Counted from the first letter of the stretch, positions 19,311-28,008 are shown. The stretch is DNA of 45,308 nucleotides from Actinocrinis puniceicyclus (GCF_018283645.1 NZ_JAGSXH010000046.1:1-45308), one strand, 5' to 3'. Numbers and translations are program-made. The notes: a model not told the origin generated them from the letters alone.

Positions 19311-20791
19311 TGGATCTCCTGCTGCTCCTGCTGCCGATCGCGGCGCCGCTGCTGGCGGCCCTCGGCTACGCCCTGGCCGGTTGGCGCCGGCCGACCGCGC
19401 ACCTCGGCACCGCCGCCGCGGCCGTGATCCTCGGCGGCGCGATCGCGCTCGCGGTCCGGGTCACCCGCGACGCCCCGCTGGACGCCCTGGGCGGCTGGCT
19501 GCACGCCGACGCCCTGTCCGCGTTCCTGCTCCTGGTCGTCGGCGCGGTCGCGACCCTGGCCTGCGCCGCCTCCCCCGGCTACCTCGCCGCCGAGCACGCC
19601 CACGGCGGCGGATCGGGGCGGCGCTACGGCGTGCTGGTCCAGTTCTTCCTCGCCGCGATGTGCCTGGGCGCGCTGGCCGGGAACCTGGGCGTGGCCTGGA
19701 TCGCGATCGAGGCCACCACGATCGTCACCGCGTTCCTGGTCGGATTCGGCCACACCCGCGCCGCCGTCGAGGCCGCGTGGAAGTACACCGTGGTCTGCTC
19801 GGTCGGCATCGCCCTGGCGCTGCTCGGCATCGTCGTGCTCTACGACGCCGCCCGGCACGCCGGGCTCTCCGAGGCCACCGCGCTCAATCCGCGGGTGCTC
19901 ACCGCCCACGCCGGCGCGCTGGACCCGGCGGTCACGAGGATGGCCACCGCGTTCATGATCCTGGGTTTCGGCGCCAAGGCCGGGCTCGCGCCGCTGCACG
20001 CCTGGCTGCCCGACGCGCACAGCCAGGCGCCCGCGCCCGTCAGTGCCCTGATGTCCGGGGTGCTGCTGGCGGTGGCCTTCGTCCAGATCCTGCGGGTCAA
20101 GCAGATCGCCGACGCGGCGCTCGGCCCCGCCTTCGCCAGAACCCTGCTGCTGATCACCGGCCTGGCCACGCTCGCGGTCGCCGCACTGCTGCTGCTCGCC
20201 CAGCGCGACTACAAGCGCATGCTCGCCTACTCCAGCATGGAACACATGGGCCTGATAGCGGTGGCCGCCGCCATCGGCACGCGCCTGGCCCTGGCCGCGC
20301 TGCTGCTGCACATCGCCGGACACGGGCTGGCCAAGACCGTCGCCTTCACCGCCTCCGGCCACCTGCTGCGCGCCGAGCACACCACCCGCATCGACCAGGT
20401 CAGGGCCCTGGCGATCCGGCGACCGGCGCTCGGCGGGGTCCTGGCCGCCGCGATCCTCGCCCTGCTCGGCCTGCCCCCGTTCTCGCTGTTCGCCTCCGAA
20501 CTCGGCATCGCCCGCGCCGGTTTCGCCGCGCACCTGGGCGTCCCGGTCACCGCCGCGTTCCTGCTCGCACTGCTCGCCTTCGCCGCCTTGGCCCGGCACA
20601 CCGCCGGGATGCTGCTCGGCGACGAGGACCCGGGCGCGTCCGGCGGCGCAACGCAACCGGTCGCGGCGGCCCGGCTCGGCCCGGCCGCCTGGGGCCCGCT
20701 GGTCACCGGCCTGGTCACGGTGGCGGCCCTCGGCGTCACCGCCTGGCCCGTCACCACCCTGCTGGGTCTCGCGGCGCAGGGCGGGCGCTGA
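19310..20791 (+). CDS. hycQ: HyfF/HycQ-like proton-translocating membrane subunit
   Basis: A second antiporter-like subunit of 493 residues (HyfF family, Rv0086). Helices hold E134 (WIAIEATTIVTAF), K223 and H230 (GFGAKAGLAPLHAWLPDAH), K302 (RDYKRMLAYSSMEHMG) and K342 (GHGLAKTVAFTASGH), the residues that conduct protons in complex I. Two such subunits imply two ion channels in the complex. Start ATG 19310 is fixed by the one-base overlap; the stop overlaps hycE by one base. Confidence 0.92.
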   Translation: MDLLLLLLPIAAPLLAALGYALAGWRRPTAHLGTAAAAVILGGAIALAVRVTRDAPLDALGGWLHADALSAFLLLVVGAVATLACAASPGYLAAEHAHGGGSGRRYGVLVQFFLAAMCLGALAGNLGVAWIAIEATTIVTAFLVGFGHTRAAVEAAWKYTVVCSVGIALALLGIVVLYDAARHAGLSEATALNPRVLTAHAGALDPAVTRMATAFMILGFGAKAGLAPLHAWLPDAHSQAPAPVSALMSGVLLAVAFVQILRVKQIADAALGPAFARTLLLITGLATLAVAALLLLAQRDYKRMLAYSSMEHMGLIAVAAAIGTRLALAALLLHIAGHGLAKTVAFTASGHLLRAEHTTRIDQVRALAIRRPALGGVLAAAILALLGLPPFSLFASELGIARAGFAAHLGVPVTAAFLLALLAFAALARHTAGMLLGDEDPGASGGATQPVAAARLGPAAWGPLVTGLVTVAALGVTAWPVTTLLGLAAQGGR

Positions 20792-22338
20792 TGAACGACC
20801 TGGACTTCCTGCCGCGCGGCGAACGCAGCGGGCAGCAGGCCGCGCCCGTCGCGACCGAGCCGCACGAGCTGACCGCCCGCGCCGCGGCCCTGCTGGAGCG
20901 CGGATACCGTCTGGCGCTCGCGCACGCCTCCCACCGCGGTCCCGAGGACGCGCGCGGCGAGGCGATGCACGCGGTGTACCTGTTCCTGGCGGCGCGCCCG
21001 GACTCCCGCGTCGAACTGACCGTGCCGCTCGACCCTGCCGCCCCGGCCGTGCCGAGCCTGGCCGCGCTCAGCTTTCCCGCGGCCCGTTTCGAACGCGAGA
21101 TGCGCGACCAGTTCGGCGTCGAGCCGGTAGGGCATCCGCTGGCGCGCCCCCTGGTGCGCCACCCCGCGTGGCCCGACACCTGGCATCCGATGCGCGCGGA
21201 CGCCGGGGCGCGTCCGCCGCTGGACCCCGATCCGGCCCCGTTCCCGTTCCTGACCGTCGAAGGCCCCGGCGTCTATGAGATCCCCGTCGGCCCCGTGCAC
21301 GCGGGCCTGATCGAACCCGGACATTTCCGCTTCAGCGTGGTCGGTGAGACCATCCTCAAGCTCAAGGCCCGCCTCTGGTACGTCCACAAGGGCGTCGAGA
21401 GGCTCTTCGAAAACCGGACACCCGCGCGCGGCCTGCCCCTGGCCGAGCGCGTCAGCGGCGACACCGCCGTCGGCCACGCCCTGGCCTACTGCCGCGCGCT
21501 GGAAGAGGCCGCGCAGGTGCGACCGGACCTGCGCGCCGAGGCCGCCCGCGCCTTCCTGCTCGAACTCGAACGCCTCTACAACCACGTCACGGACCTGGGC
21601 GCGCTGTGCACCGACGTCGGCCACGGCATCCTGGGAGCGCACGCCGGACGCATCCGCGAGCAACTGCTGCGCATCAACGCCGAGACCACCGGCCACCGGC
21701 TGCTGCGCGGCGGCATCGTGCCCGGCGGCGCCCGGCTGCTCACCCGCCCCGACCCGGCCCGGCTGCGCGCCCTCGCCCGCGACGTGCAGGAGCTGGCCGA
21801 GCTCGCTCTCGGCCACAGCGTGGTGCGCGACCGGTTCACCGGCACCGCGCCGCTGACCACCGAGCAGGCCCGGGCGCTCGGGACGCTCGGCTACGTCGCC
21901 CGCGCCAGCGGCCTGGACACCGACGCGCGTCACGACCACCCCGCCCACCCGCAGCTGCCCGCCGCGCCGCGGGTGCTGGAGACCGGCGGCGACGTGCTGG
22001 CCCGCTTCCAGGTGCGGGCCCGGGAGTTCCAGGGCTCGGTGGACTACCTCGACGATCTCGGCGAGCTGCTGCCGGCTTCAGGCCTCGACGACACCCCGGC
22101 CGAGATCCGCGCCCCCGGCCGCGAGCGAAGCGGGGTCGGCATCGCAGAGGGCTGGCGCGGCACCATCGTGCACCGTATCGAGCTCGCCCCCGACGGCACG
22201 CTGGAACGGGTCAAGGTCGCCGATCCCTCGTTCTTCAACTGGCCCGCGCTGCCCGTGGCCTTGACCGGCGCGATCGTCCCGGACTTCCCGCTGGTCAACA
22301 AGAGCTTCAACCTCTCCTACGCCGGCAACGACCTGTGA
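20791..22338 (+). CDS. hycE: HycE/NuoCD-like large subunit lacking Ni-ligand cysteines
   Basis: A 515-residue fusion. Residues 20-140 are NuoC-like (FEREMRDQFGVEPVGHP, RHPAWP), and 155-515 are NuoD/[NiFe] large-subunit-like. The proximal Cys motif of hydrogenases (CGICxxxH) reads R220-V-S-G-D-T-A-V-G-H229, with Ser and Thr in place of both cysteines. The distal DPCxxC motif reads D478-P-S-F-F-N, with Ser and Asn. The fold otherwise matches group-4 enzymes (ELERLYNHVTDLG, LVNKSFNLSYAGNDL). It therefore cannot bind a NiFe centre and probably works with a quinone or another partner, as in energy-converting hydrogenase-related (Ehr) complexes. It is the last gene of the operon (Rv0087 position). 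Confidence 0.93.
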   Translation: MNDLDFLPRGERSGQQAAPVATEPHELTARAAALLERGYRLALAHASHRGPEDARGEAMHAVYLFLAARPDSRVELTVPLDPAAPAVPSLAALSFPAARFEREMRDQFGVEPVGHPLARPLVRHPAWPDTWHPMRADAGARPPLDPDPAPFPFLTVEGPGVYEIPVGPVHAGLIEPGHFRFSVVGETILKLKARLWYVHKGVERLFENRTPARGLPLAERVSGDTAVGHALAYCRALEEAAQVRPDLRAEAARAFLLELERLYNHVTDLGALCTDVGHGILGAHAGRIREQLLRINAETTGHRLLRGGIVPGGARLLTRPDPARLRALARDVQELAELALGHSVVRDRFTGTAPLTTEQARALGTLGYVARASGLDTDARHDHPAHPQLPAAPRVLETGGDVLARFQVRAREFQGSVDYLDDLGELLPASGLDDTPAEIRAPGRERSGVGIAEGWRGTIVHRIELAPDGTLERVKVADPSFFNWPALPVALTGAIVPDFPLVNKSFNLSYAGNDL

Positions 22339-22359
22339 GCGCGCCGTCGCGGCGCCGGT

Positions 22360-24435
22360 TCAGTCGCGCCGGGTGTAGGCGCGTATCTCGACGCTGTACG
22401 GCTCGACTGACAGCGCGCCCTCGCCGACGTCGAACCCGGTCTCGGTCACCGTCACCTGCGGCGGCTGCCCGACCTGGTTGCCGGAGTCCAGGCTCGGTCC
22501 GGTCAGGCGCCACAGCCGGCCACGGGCGCGCGGGTTGAAGCCGCGCAGGCTGACCTCAAGGCTTTGCGCGTCCGCGGTCGCGTTGACCGCCGCGATGGTC
22601 AGTGTCCTGCGGTCGGCGGTCAGCGCGGCCGACAGGTCGAGCGGGTAGGTCGGGCTTCCGGAGGTGACGCTCGGCTGGTCGCCGCCGGCCGGCCACTTCG
22701 GCGCGGGCTGCGGCGAGTCGCCGGAGACCGCGACCGGGACGGTGCCGAAGTGCTGCCGGTAGAGCAGGAAGAGCAAGCCCTGTTCGCTGTAGGTCGAGTC
22801 GGTGCCGTTGTACGACAGCCAGCTCATTCCCGTCGTGTAGGCGCCCATCGCGATGAAGTCGGTGTTGCGGAACATCTCCTGAAGCATCAGGGCGTTGGCC
22901 AACACGCCCCTGAGCCCGCGCGCGAAGAAGGCCCATTCGTCGATGCTCACCTTGATGTTGTCGCGCTCGATCGGGAAGTCCTTCTTGTACAGCTCCCAGT
23001 CCTCGCGCACCGCGTGGATGTAGTTCGCTCCCCGGCGCACCGAGTCCAGCACCGACTCGGTGACGTCGACCCGCTCCCCCAGAGTCAGGTCGTAGCGGCG
23101 CGGATCGCCGTAGGTGTGCTCGGAGATGATGTCGAAGTTGCCCCAGGCGTTCTTCATCAGCCGGTGGTTCCAGTCGGTTTCGGATCCGTACTCGACGATG
23201 ACCGGCGTGGGGTGGACGATCTTGCGGGTGTCCGGATCGATGTAGAACGGCTCGCTGTGGATCGTCAGGCTCGCCGGGAACGCGCCGGAGGCGACCAGGG
23301 TGATGGAGGGGTCGGCCTTCTTCATCGCCTCGGCGAAGAGGTTGTGCTTGATCATGTACTGCGACGGCGTCATGTAGCCCAGCTGCCAGAAGCCGAACAT
23401 CTCGTTTCCGATGTTCCAGTACTTGACCCTGCGCGGCTCCGGGTGTCCGTTGGCCGCGCGCACTCGGCCCATCGGGCTGTCGGCGTCCCCGTTGACGTAT
23501 TCCACGAGTTCCGCCGCCTCGCGGGCCGAGCCGAAGCCGCTGTTGACGCAGAGATACGGCTCCACCTCGATCAGGCGGCACAGCGTCAGGAACTCGTCCG
23601 TGCCGATGTCGTTGGACTGCGGATAGTTCCACACGTAGTCCCATTTCGGCGCTCGCCGGTCGGGATCGCCGACGGCGTCCTTCCAGTCGTGTCCCGAGGT
23701 GAAGTTCCCGCCCGGGAAGCGCCACATCCCGGAGTCCATCGCCCGCAGCAGCGCGACCGTGTCCTTGCGAAAGCCGTGCACGTTGTCCGCCGCCATCAGG
23801 GAGACCGCTCCGATTTTGAAGCTCCCGGTTCCGGTGCCCGCGATCTCCAGTCGCCCGTTCGTGCTGCCCGCCCGGCAGGAGAATCTCAGCGCGACGCTCG
23901 CCCAGTGCCTTTTGACCGGCACGACGACGCTCTGGCCCGGACCGCTGTCCCAGGACAGCGTCACGACCACGTGCGCCCCGGGGTCGCCGGAGAGGACGAT
24001 CCGGCCGACGTAGTCCGTCTCGGCGAGCGCCAGGCCGGACTGCGCTATTCCGCGCCGCTGCGACGGGGAAAGCGACACGACCGGTGAGTGCGCGCCGACA
24101 TAAGGGGCCGTCGAATCCATCGTCACGGTTTCGGGCTGCGCGAGCGGCCGCCATTTCTGCACCGACGGATCCTGGTTGTCGACGGCGTAGTAGAACTTCC
24201 GGTCGCTGAGGACCTCGGCCCACAGGGCGCTGTAGATGAAGCCCTGGATGTGTTCGGAAAAGGCGCCGTAGAGGAACTTCGGGATCGCCTCGCCGGTCTT
24301 GGCCACGTCGATGACTGCGCTGACCTGCGATGACGCCGCGGCGGCGGCCTTGGCCGGCAGCGCGCTCGCCAACCCGGCCGCCAAAGAGCCCTGAAGGCCC
24401 GCCCGTCGGGTGATTCCCTTGCGACCTTCGCTCAC
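22360..24435 (-). CDS. Secreted GH51-type alpha-L-arabinofuranosidase
   Basis: A 691-residue exported glycoside hydrolase that removes arabinofuranosyl side chains from arabinoxylan or arabinan. A twin-arginine-like leader (GITRRAGLQGSLAAGL) and an Ala-rich cleavage region occupy residues 1-35. An inserted carbohydrate-binding-like beta domain lies at about 100-215. The catalytic barrel then shows GMWRFPGGNFTSGHDW, the acid/base E345 (YWNIGNEMFG) and the nucleophile E500 (VSIDEWAFF). A C-terminal beta-sandwich ends the protein. The GTG start at 24435 follows GGAG. Candidate GAAA-NN-TTTC operators lie upstream. It is convergent with the complex operon, 21 bp apart. Confidence 0.9.
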   Translation of the reverse strand: MSEGRKGITRRAGLQGSLAAGLASALPAKAAAAASSQVSAVIDVAKTGEAIPKFLYGAFSEHIQGFIYSALWAEVLSDRKFYYAVDNQDPSVQKWRPLAQPETVTMDSTAPYVGAHSPVVSLSPSQRRGIAQSGLALAETDYVGRIVLSGDPGAHVVVTLSWDSGPGQSVVVPVKRHWASVALRFSCRAGSTNGRLEIAGTGTGSFKIGAVSLMAADNVHGFRKDTVALLRAMDSGMWRFPGGNFTSGHDWKDAVGDPDRRAPKWDYVWNYPQSNDIGTDEFLTLCRLIEVEPYLCVNSGFGSAREAAELVEYVNGDADSPMGRVRAANGHPEPRRVKYWNIGNEMFGFWQLGYMTPSQYMIKHNLFAEAMKKADPSITLVASGAFPASLTIHSEPFYIDPDTRKIVHPTPVIVEYGSETDWNHRLMKNAWGNFDIISEHTYGDPRRYDLTLGERVDVTESVLDSVRRGANYIHAVREDWELYKKDFPIERDNIKVSIDEWAFFARGLRGVLANALMLQEMFRNTDFIAMGAYTTGMSWLSYNGTDSTYSEQGLLFLLYRQHFGTVPVAVSGDSPQPAPKWPAGGDQPSVTSGSPTYPLDLSAALTADRRTLTIAAVNATADAQSLEVSLRGFNPRARGRLWRLTGPSLDSGNQVGQPPQVTVTETGFDVGEGALSVEPYSVEIRAYTRRD

Positions 24436-24563
24436 TGCTCCGCCGCCTTTCCCGCCAATTCACGTTGTTATCGCTGACAGAAAGCGATGCGCCGCGGCGA
24501 AGCCGAACTCCCGGCGGAGTCGCATGTGCACGCGGAGCGACGGCCGCCACTATGGCGCGCGTC

Positions 24564-24594
24564 GAATGTTTCGTCAATAATTTCGAAACATCTC
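24564..24594. promoter_or_regulatory. Inverted CGAAACAT repeats upstream of the arabinofuranosidase
   Basis: ATGTTTCG (24566-24573) faces CGAAACAT (24584-24591) across 10 nt, about 130-155 bp before the GH51 start. The element is AT-rich compared with its surroundings and contains the palindrome TTTCGAAA. It is a likely LacI-type operator. Confidence 0.5.
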
Positions 24595-24855
24595 AGGGTC
24601 CGGTCGTAAACACCTGTCGGATCGATCCACGCGGGCAGCCGCAGCCTCATGGAGCGGCAAGGGCTGTCGACCGCCCGGCAACCGTGCGGTCCGGCGGCGC
24701 CCCGAACGAGTGCCGCGGTGTGGATACCAGGAATGCTTCACGAAAGCGGCCGCGCGATCGGCCGCGTCGCGGGGAAACTTTCACGTCTCCCGCGCGGCAC
24801 GACTGCGCCGGCAGCGCCCTGACACACGATGCACCACGGCGCATTCCGAATTCCT

Positions 24856-24867
24856 CGAAACATTTCG
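24856..24867. promoter_or_regulatory. CGAAA-CA-TTTCG palindrome
   Basis: A 12-bp palindrome matching the GAAA-NN-TTTC sites known upstream of actinomycete xylanase genes. It is the third CGAAACAT copy in this intergenic region, about 420 bp before the GH51 start. Confidence 0.45.
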
Positions 24868-24961
24868 AACGGCAGTGGTCGGGTTCGACGGATTTCGGCC
24901 TGCTGACCACGGGTCCGACGCCTCTGTTCCCCGGCCCCGCGGCCGGCGGCATGATCCCGGT

Positions 24962-25159
24962 ATGACGGAGCTCTATCGCGATCGCTGGATCACCTGCGCG
25001 GAAGACGGGATCGTGATCCGCTGGTGCCCTCATCCTTGAGGTCGGTCGCCGGTCAAGCCGTTCATCACCCCGGACGACGTGCCGGCCGTGGAGGCGAGCA
25101 TAAGAGAGCGGGCCGGTCTGGCGCTGATCCCGATCGCCGACACCGGCCCGGTCATCTAG
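24962..25159 (+). pseudogene. Remnant of a small protein, in-frame TGA and missing middle
   Basis: ATG 24962 opens 25 protein-like codons (MTELYRDRWITCAEDGIVIRW, then CPHP) ended by TGA at 25037-25039. The same frame continues without a start as GRSPVKPFITPDDVPAVEAS and on to PIADTGPVI and TAG at 25157. From memory, the two ends resemble the start and finish of short actinobacterial PH-domain-like proteins of roughly 100 residues, with the central part absent. The simplest reading is an internal deletion plus a nonsense codon, so the gene is decayed. No recoding signal is seen. Confidence 0.5.
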
Positions 25160-25194
25160 GCCGAATCGGTGCCTTGATACACCCCCGACACTGC

Positions 25195-26187
25195 CTAGGC
25201 CTGGGAGCGCAGCGCGGCGGCCATCCACTCGCGGATCGCCGCCGCCCGGTCCGGGTCCGGCTTGGGCGTGCCGTTGATCGTCGCCACCAGCCGGAGGTAT
25301 CTGGTCAGCAGCTTCAGGCCGGGCGCCTTGGCGAGCCACTGCGGCTCTTTCTCGCTCCGGTCGAACTCGGCGATGCCGCGCCGGGCCTTGTCGAGGTCGT
25401 GCTTCCCGGTCATGGCGGCGACCAGCTCGGCTGAATCGGCGGCCACGCGCTCGGCGATGTCCCGGGCCTGCGGCGAATCCGCGGCCACGCCTGCCTGCTG
25501 GGAGGCCCGTGCCTCCGAGCGGAGCTTTAGATGCTGCTCGACGCGGGCCATCATCTCAGGCGAAGCCAACAGCTTGCCCTTCTCGGAGCCGACGCCGCGG
25601 CGGAAGAAGTCCCGCAGCGCCGCGCGGAATTCCTCGTCCTGCACGATCTCGGCAAGTTCGATCCAAGCCTCCAACTGCTCGCTGGACGGCTCCTCGGGTA
25701 GGTGCGGGCGCTGATTGTGCAGCCGCTCGACGTAGCCGGGGTGCACGTCCAGGCCGTCGGTCACGAAGTCCCAGAACTGGTTGATGAGCCGGTCACGCTC
25801 GTCGTCGGACATCGACACGAGCTTGTGCAGCAGGCTCACGTGTTCTGTCGTGGTGTTCTGCCGCACGACGGCGCGCAGTACGGCGCGGCGCGCCCGCAGT
25901 TGCCCCAGCTGGCCCTCGACCAGCCGCAGGTGCGTGACGGCCAGGTCGTGCAGGGTGGCCTGCGCGGTCAGCACCCGGCGGATCTCGCCCAGCCCGGCAC
26001 CCAGCTCGCGCAGGGTGCGCACGAGTTCGAGCTGGGCGATGGCGTGCACGTCGTACTGCCGGAAGCCGCCGTCGGTCACGCCGGTGGGCGCGACCACGCC
26101 CTCGTCGGCGTAGTACCTGATCGCGCTCACGCTCAGGCCCGTGCGACGGGCGACGTCCCCGATGGAGTAGAGCTCTGACTCGTTCAC
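25195..26187 (-). CDS. MerR-family transcriptional regulator, long form
   Basis: A 330-residue regulator. The N-terminal winged helix (LYSIGDVARRTGLSVSAIRYY, DEGVVAPTG, GGFRQYDVHAIAQLELVRTL) is followed by a dimerisation coiled coil (about 75-110) and a C-terminal domain of about 200 residues that is probably the ligand-sensing part. No cysteine metal site is seen, so a small organic ligand is more likely. GTG 26187 is preferred over GTG 26196: the promoter -10 box overlaps the latter, and transcription should start at about 26188, making the mRNA leaderless. It is divergent from the DUF6461 gene. Confidence 0.85.
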   Translation of the reverse strand: MNESELYSIGDVARRTGLSVSAIRYYADEGVVAPTGVTDGGFRQYDVHAIAQLELVRTLRELGAGLGEIRRVLTAQATLHDLAVTHLRLVEGQLGQLRARRAVLRAVVRQNTTTEHVSLLHKLVSMSDDERDRLINQFWDFVTDGLDVHPGYVERLHNQRPHLPEEPSSEQLEAWIELAEIVQDEEFRAALRDFFRRGVGSEKGKLLASPEMMARVEQHLKLRSEARASQQAGVAADSPQARDIAERVAADSAELVAAMTGKHDLDKARRGIAEFDRSEKEPQWLAKAPGLKLLTRYLRLVATINGTPKPDPDRAAAIREWMAAALRSQA

Positions 26188-26194
26188 ACCAGTC

Positions 26195-26225
26195 ACTATG
26201 CGATCTCAAGCGGCTGGAGAGTCAA
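26195..26225 (-). promoter_or_regulatory. MerR-type promoter with 19-bp spacer and operator
   Basis: On the minus strand TTGACT (26225-26220) and CATAGT (26200-26195) are separated by 19 bp, the stretched spacing of MerR-activated promoters. The spacer is filled by the inverted repeat TCTCCAG-CCG-CTTGAGA (26220-26204, one mismatch). The regulator probably controls itself from here. Confidence 0.75.
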
Positions 26226-26267
26226 GGGGAAAAGCGTCGTGACTCTCTGCCGGTTTCTCGTTCGCGG

Positions 26268-26951
26268 GTGTCGAACCGATCCGATATGCATGGCGGCGTG
26301 GACGAACTGCAACGGGAACAGGATCTTCAGCGGCTGGCCTGGGTTGAGCGACTCGACCCCATGTGCATGACGCTCATCGAGGGCGTTGACGAGGATGAAG
26401 TGATCAGACGGTTCGGGGGCGACCCGGGCGAGACGTTCGCACTCGACGTGCCCGGATACTGGGACCTGCAACCGGAGGGCTATCAGCAGCTACAGGCCAT
26501 CGTCGGTGTCGGCACCGCCGGCGGGGTAGTGTTCGCGATCGAGGAGAACGGCTATACCGGGAACGTGCCCGGCGTGCTGCGCAGTCTTTCGCGCGAGGGG
26601 CGCTGCTTGTGCGTCTATACCCACGTCAACGCAGCCGACAATCTGACGTACGCGGTCGGCGGCGAGCTTGTGGTTAGTGAGGAGCCCTGGGGGGAGCCGA
26701 CGCCGTTGCGCGCCGGCGACTCACGGTGGGATCCCGCCTGGGTCCGCGGGCTGACCGATGTGGAGGCGGAGGTGTGGCTGCGTGGCGCGCGGCTGTTCCT
26801 GGCTGCGGAACGTGTGATGGGTGTGCGGATCGAATCCGCTTGGTTCACCGAGCCGATCCGCTGCGCGCGCATTCCCGATCCCGACAGGTACGCGGGGACT
26901 TCCGCGTGGCAGCTCTTTCCCCCGCCCGATGACCAAGAGCCATCAGCCTGA
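26268..26951 (+). CDS. DUF6461-like protein
   Basis: A 221-227 residue soluble protein. CMTLIEGVDEDEVIRRFGGD near the N-terminus and AIEENGYTGNVPGVLRSLSR in the middle resemble the DUF6461 group of actinobacterial proteins with no known function. GTG 26268 and ATG 26286 are both possible starts; neither has a strong ribosome site. Its 5' end faces the MerR gene across about 80 bp, so the MerR operator may affect it too. It ends convergent with an SDR gene. Confidence 0.6.
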   Translation: MSNRSDMHGGVDELQREQDLQRLAWVERLDPMCMTLIEGVDEDEVIRRFGGDPGETFALDVPGYWDLQPEGYQQLQAIVGVGTAGGVVFAIEENGYTGNVPGVLRSLSREGRCLCVYTHVNAADNLTYAVGGELVVSEEPWGEPTPLRAGDSRWDPAWVRGLTDVEAEVWLRGARLFLAAERVMGVRIESAWFTEPIRCARIPDPDRYAGTSAWQLFPPPDDQEPSA

Positions 26952-27036
26952 CGCATACCGAAGACCCGCCGCGCGCCCCGACGTTCGACACCAGCCGTGC
27001 TGTCGCGCTCGCGGCCGGCGCGCACGTCGAATCCGC

Positions 27037-27783
27037 TCAGCGCGGATGCAGGCCGCCGTCGAGGGAGACGACCTGGTTCGTCATGTATCCGTTGCGCAGG
27101 ATCGCGACCGCGAGGTCCGCCACTTCGCCGGGGCGGCCGAGACGACCGACCGGAATCCGTTCGGCCAGTTCGTCGGCGGCGCCCGGGAGCATGCCGGTCT
27201 CGGCGACGAGCGCCGGCGCCAGGGCGTTGACCGTGATGCCGTGCGCGGCGAGCAACGTGGCGAGGTAGTGCGTGAGACCGTGCAGGCCGGCTTTGGACGC
27301 GGCGTAGTGCGCTCCGACGATTCCGCCGGTGAACGCGGCCACAGAGGAGACGAAGAGAATCCGGCCGGCTCCCCGTTCGCGCATCGCGGGAACGACACGC
27401 TGCGCAAGCAGGAACGGCGCCCGTAGGTTGACGGCCAAAGTCGTGTCGAAGTCCTCGACACTGATCGCGTCGAACTGGAGGGTACGGCCCAGCCCGGCGT
27501 TGTTGACGAGGATGCCGATGCTTCCGAGGCGTTCCTCGACGTCGCGCACGAGGCGGGCGGGCGCGGCCGGATCGGCGAGGTCCGCGGCGAAGGCGACGGC
27601 GCGGCCCCCGCCGGCCTCGATCTCGGCCGCCAGCGACTCGGCTGCTTGCCTGCCGTGGGAGTAACCGAGCGCGACGGCGGCTCCGTGGGCGGACAACCGC
27701 CGGGCGATAGCGCCGCCGATGCCGCCGCTGGCGCCGGTGACCAGTGCCACCTGGCCGGCAAAGCTCGACGAGGTCTGCGTCAT
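27037..27783 (-). CDS. Short-chain dehydrogenase/reductase (SDR 1)
   Basis: A 248-residue classical SDR, NAD(P)H-dependent. The cofactor motif TGASGGIG (16-23), NNAG, the catalytic Ser in LFVSSVAAFTGG and YAASKAG (YxxxK) are all present, and the family ending VVSLDGGLHPR is kept. It resembles FabG-like 3-oxoacyl reductases, but the substrate is unknown. The start is ATG 27783; the frame upstream to 27849 lacks a ribosome site. It is probably the last gene of the run from the sigma factor at 32665. Confidence 0.88.
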   Translation of the reverse strand: MTQTSSSFAGQVALVTGASGGIGGAIARRLSAHGAAVALGYSHGRQAAESLAAEIEAGGGRAVAFAADLADPAAPARLVRDVEERLGSIGILVNNAGLGRTLQFDAISVEDFDTTLAVNLRAPFLLAQRVVPAMRERGAGRILFVSSVAAFTGGIVGAHYAASKAGLHGLTHYLATLLAAHGITVNALAPALVAETGMLPGAADELAERIPVGRLGRPGEVADLAVAILRNGYMTNQVVSLDGGLHPR

Positions 27784-28008
27784 CGCGTCATTCCTTCCGG
27801 TTCGTACATTCTCGCACTGCAATGCGGCCGGGTGAGCCCGGAATGTCATCGAGTGCTGCTAAGCGGTTCTCGGAACACAAGGTAATGCGTGGAAAGCCGC
27901 CATCGTGGCCTGATATCTGGTGCGCACGCGTCGCGCCCCTCGCCTTGCAGCCGCACGCGCCGGATGCCGCGACTCGCTCGACCTGCCCCCAAGCACAAGC
28001 GCGCCCTG

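Noticed and set aside
20791..22338. Catalytic [NiFe] hydrogenase
   Set aside because: Both CxxC ligand pairs are replaced (S222, T225, S480, N483).
16880..22538. Long alternative frames overlapping the complex operon (from 16880, 19381, 21606 and others)
   Set aside because: They are Arg/Pro/Gly-rich shadows of the hyc-like genes, whose starts are fixed by 1 to 4 nt overlaps.
24962..25159. Selenocysteine or programmed readthrough at TGA 25037
   Set aside because: The centre of the protein seems to be missing, no recoding structure is visible, and the locus looks decayed.
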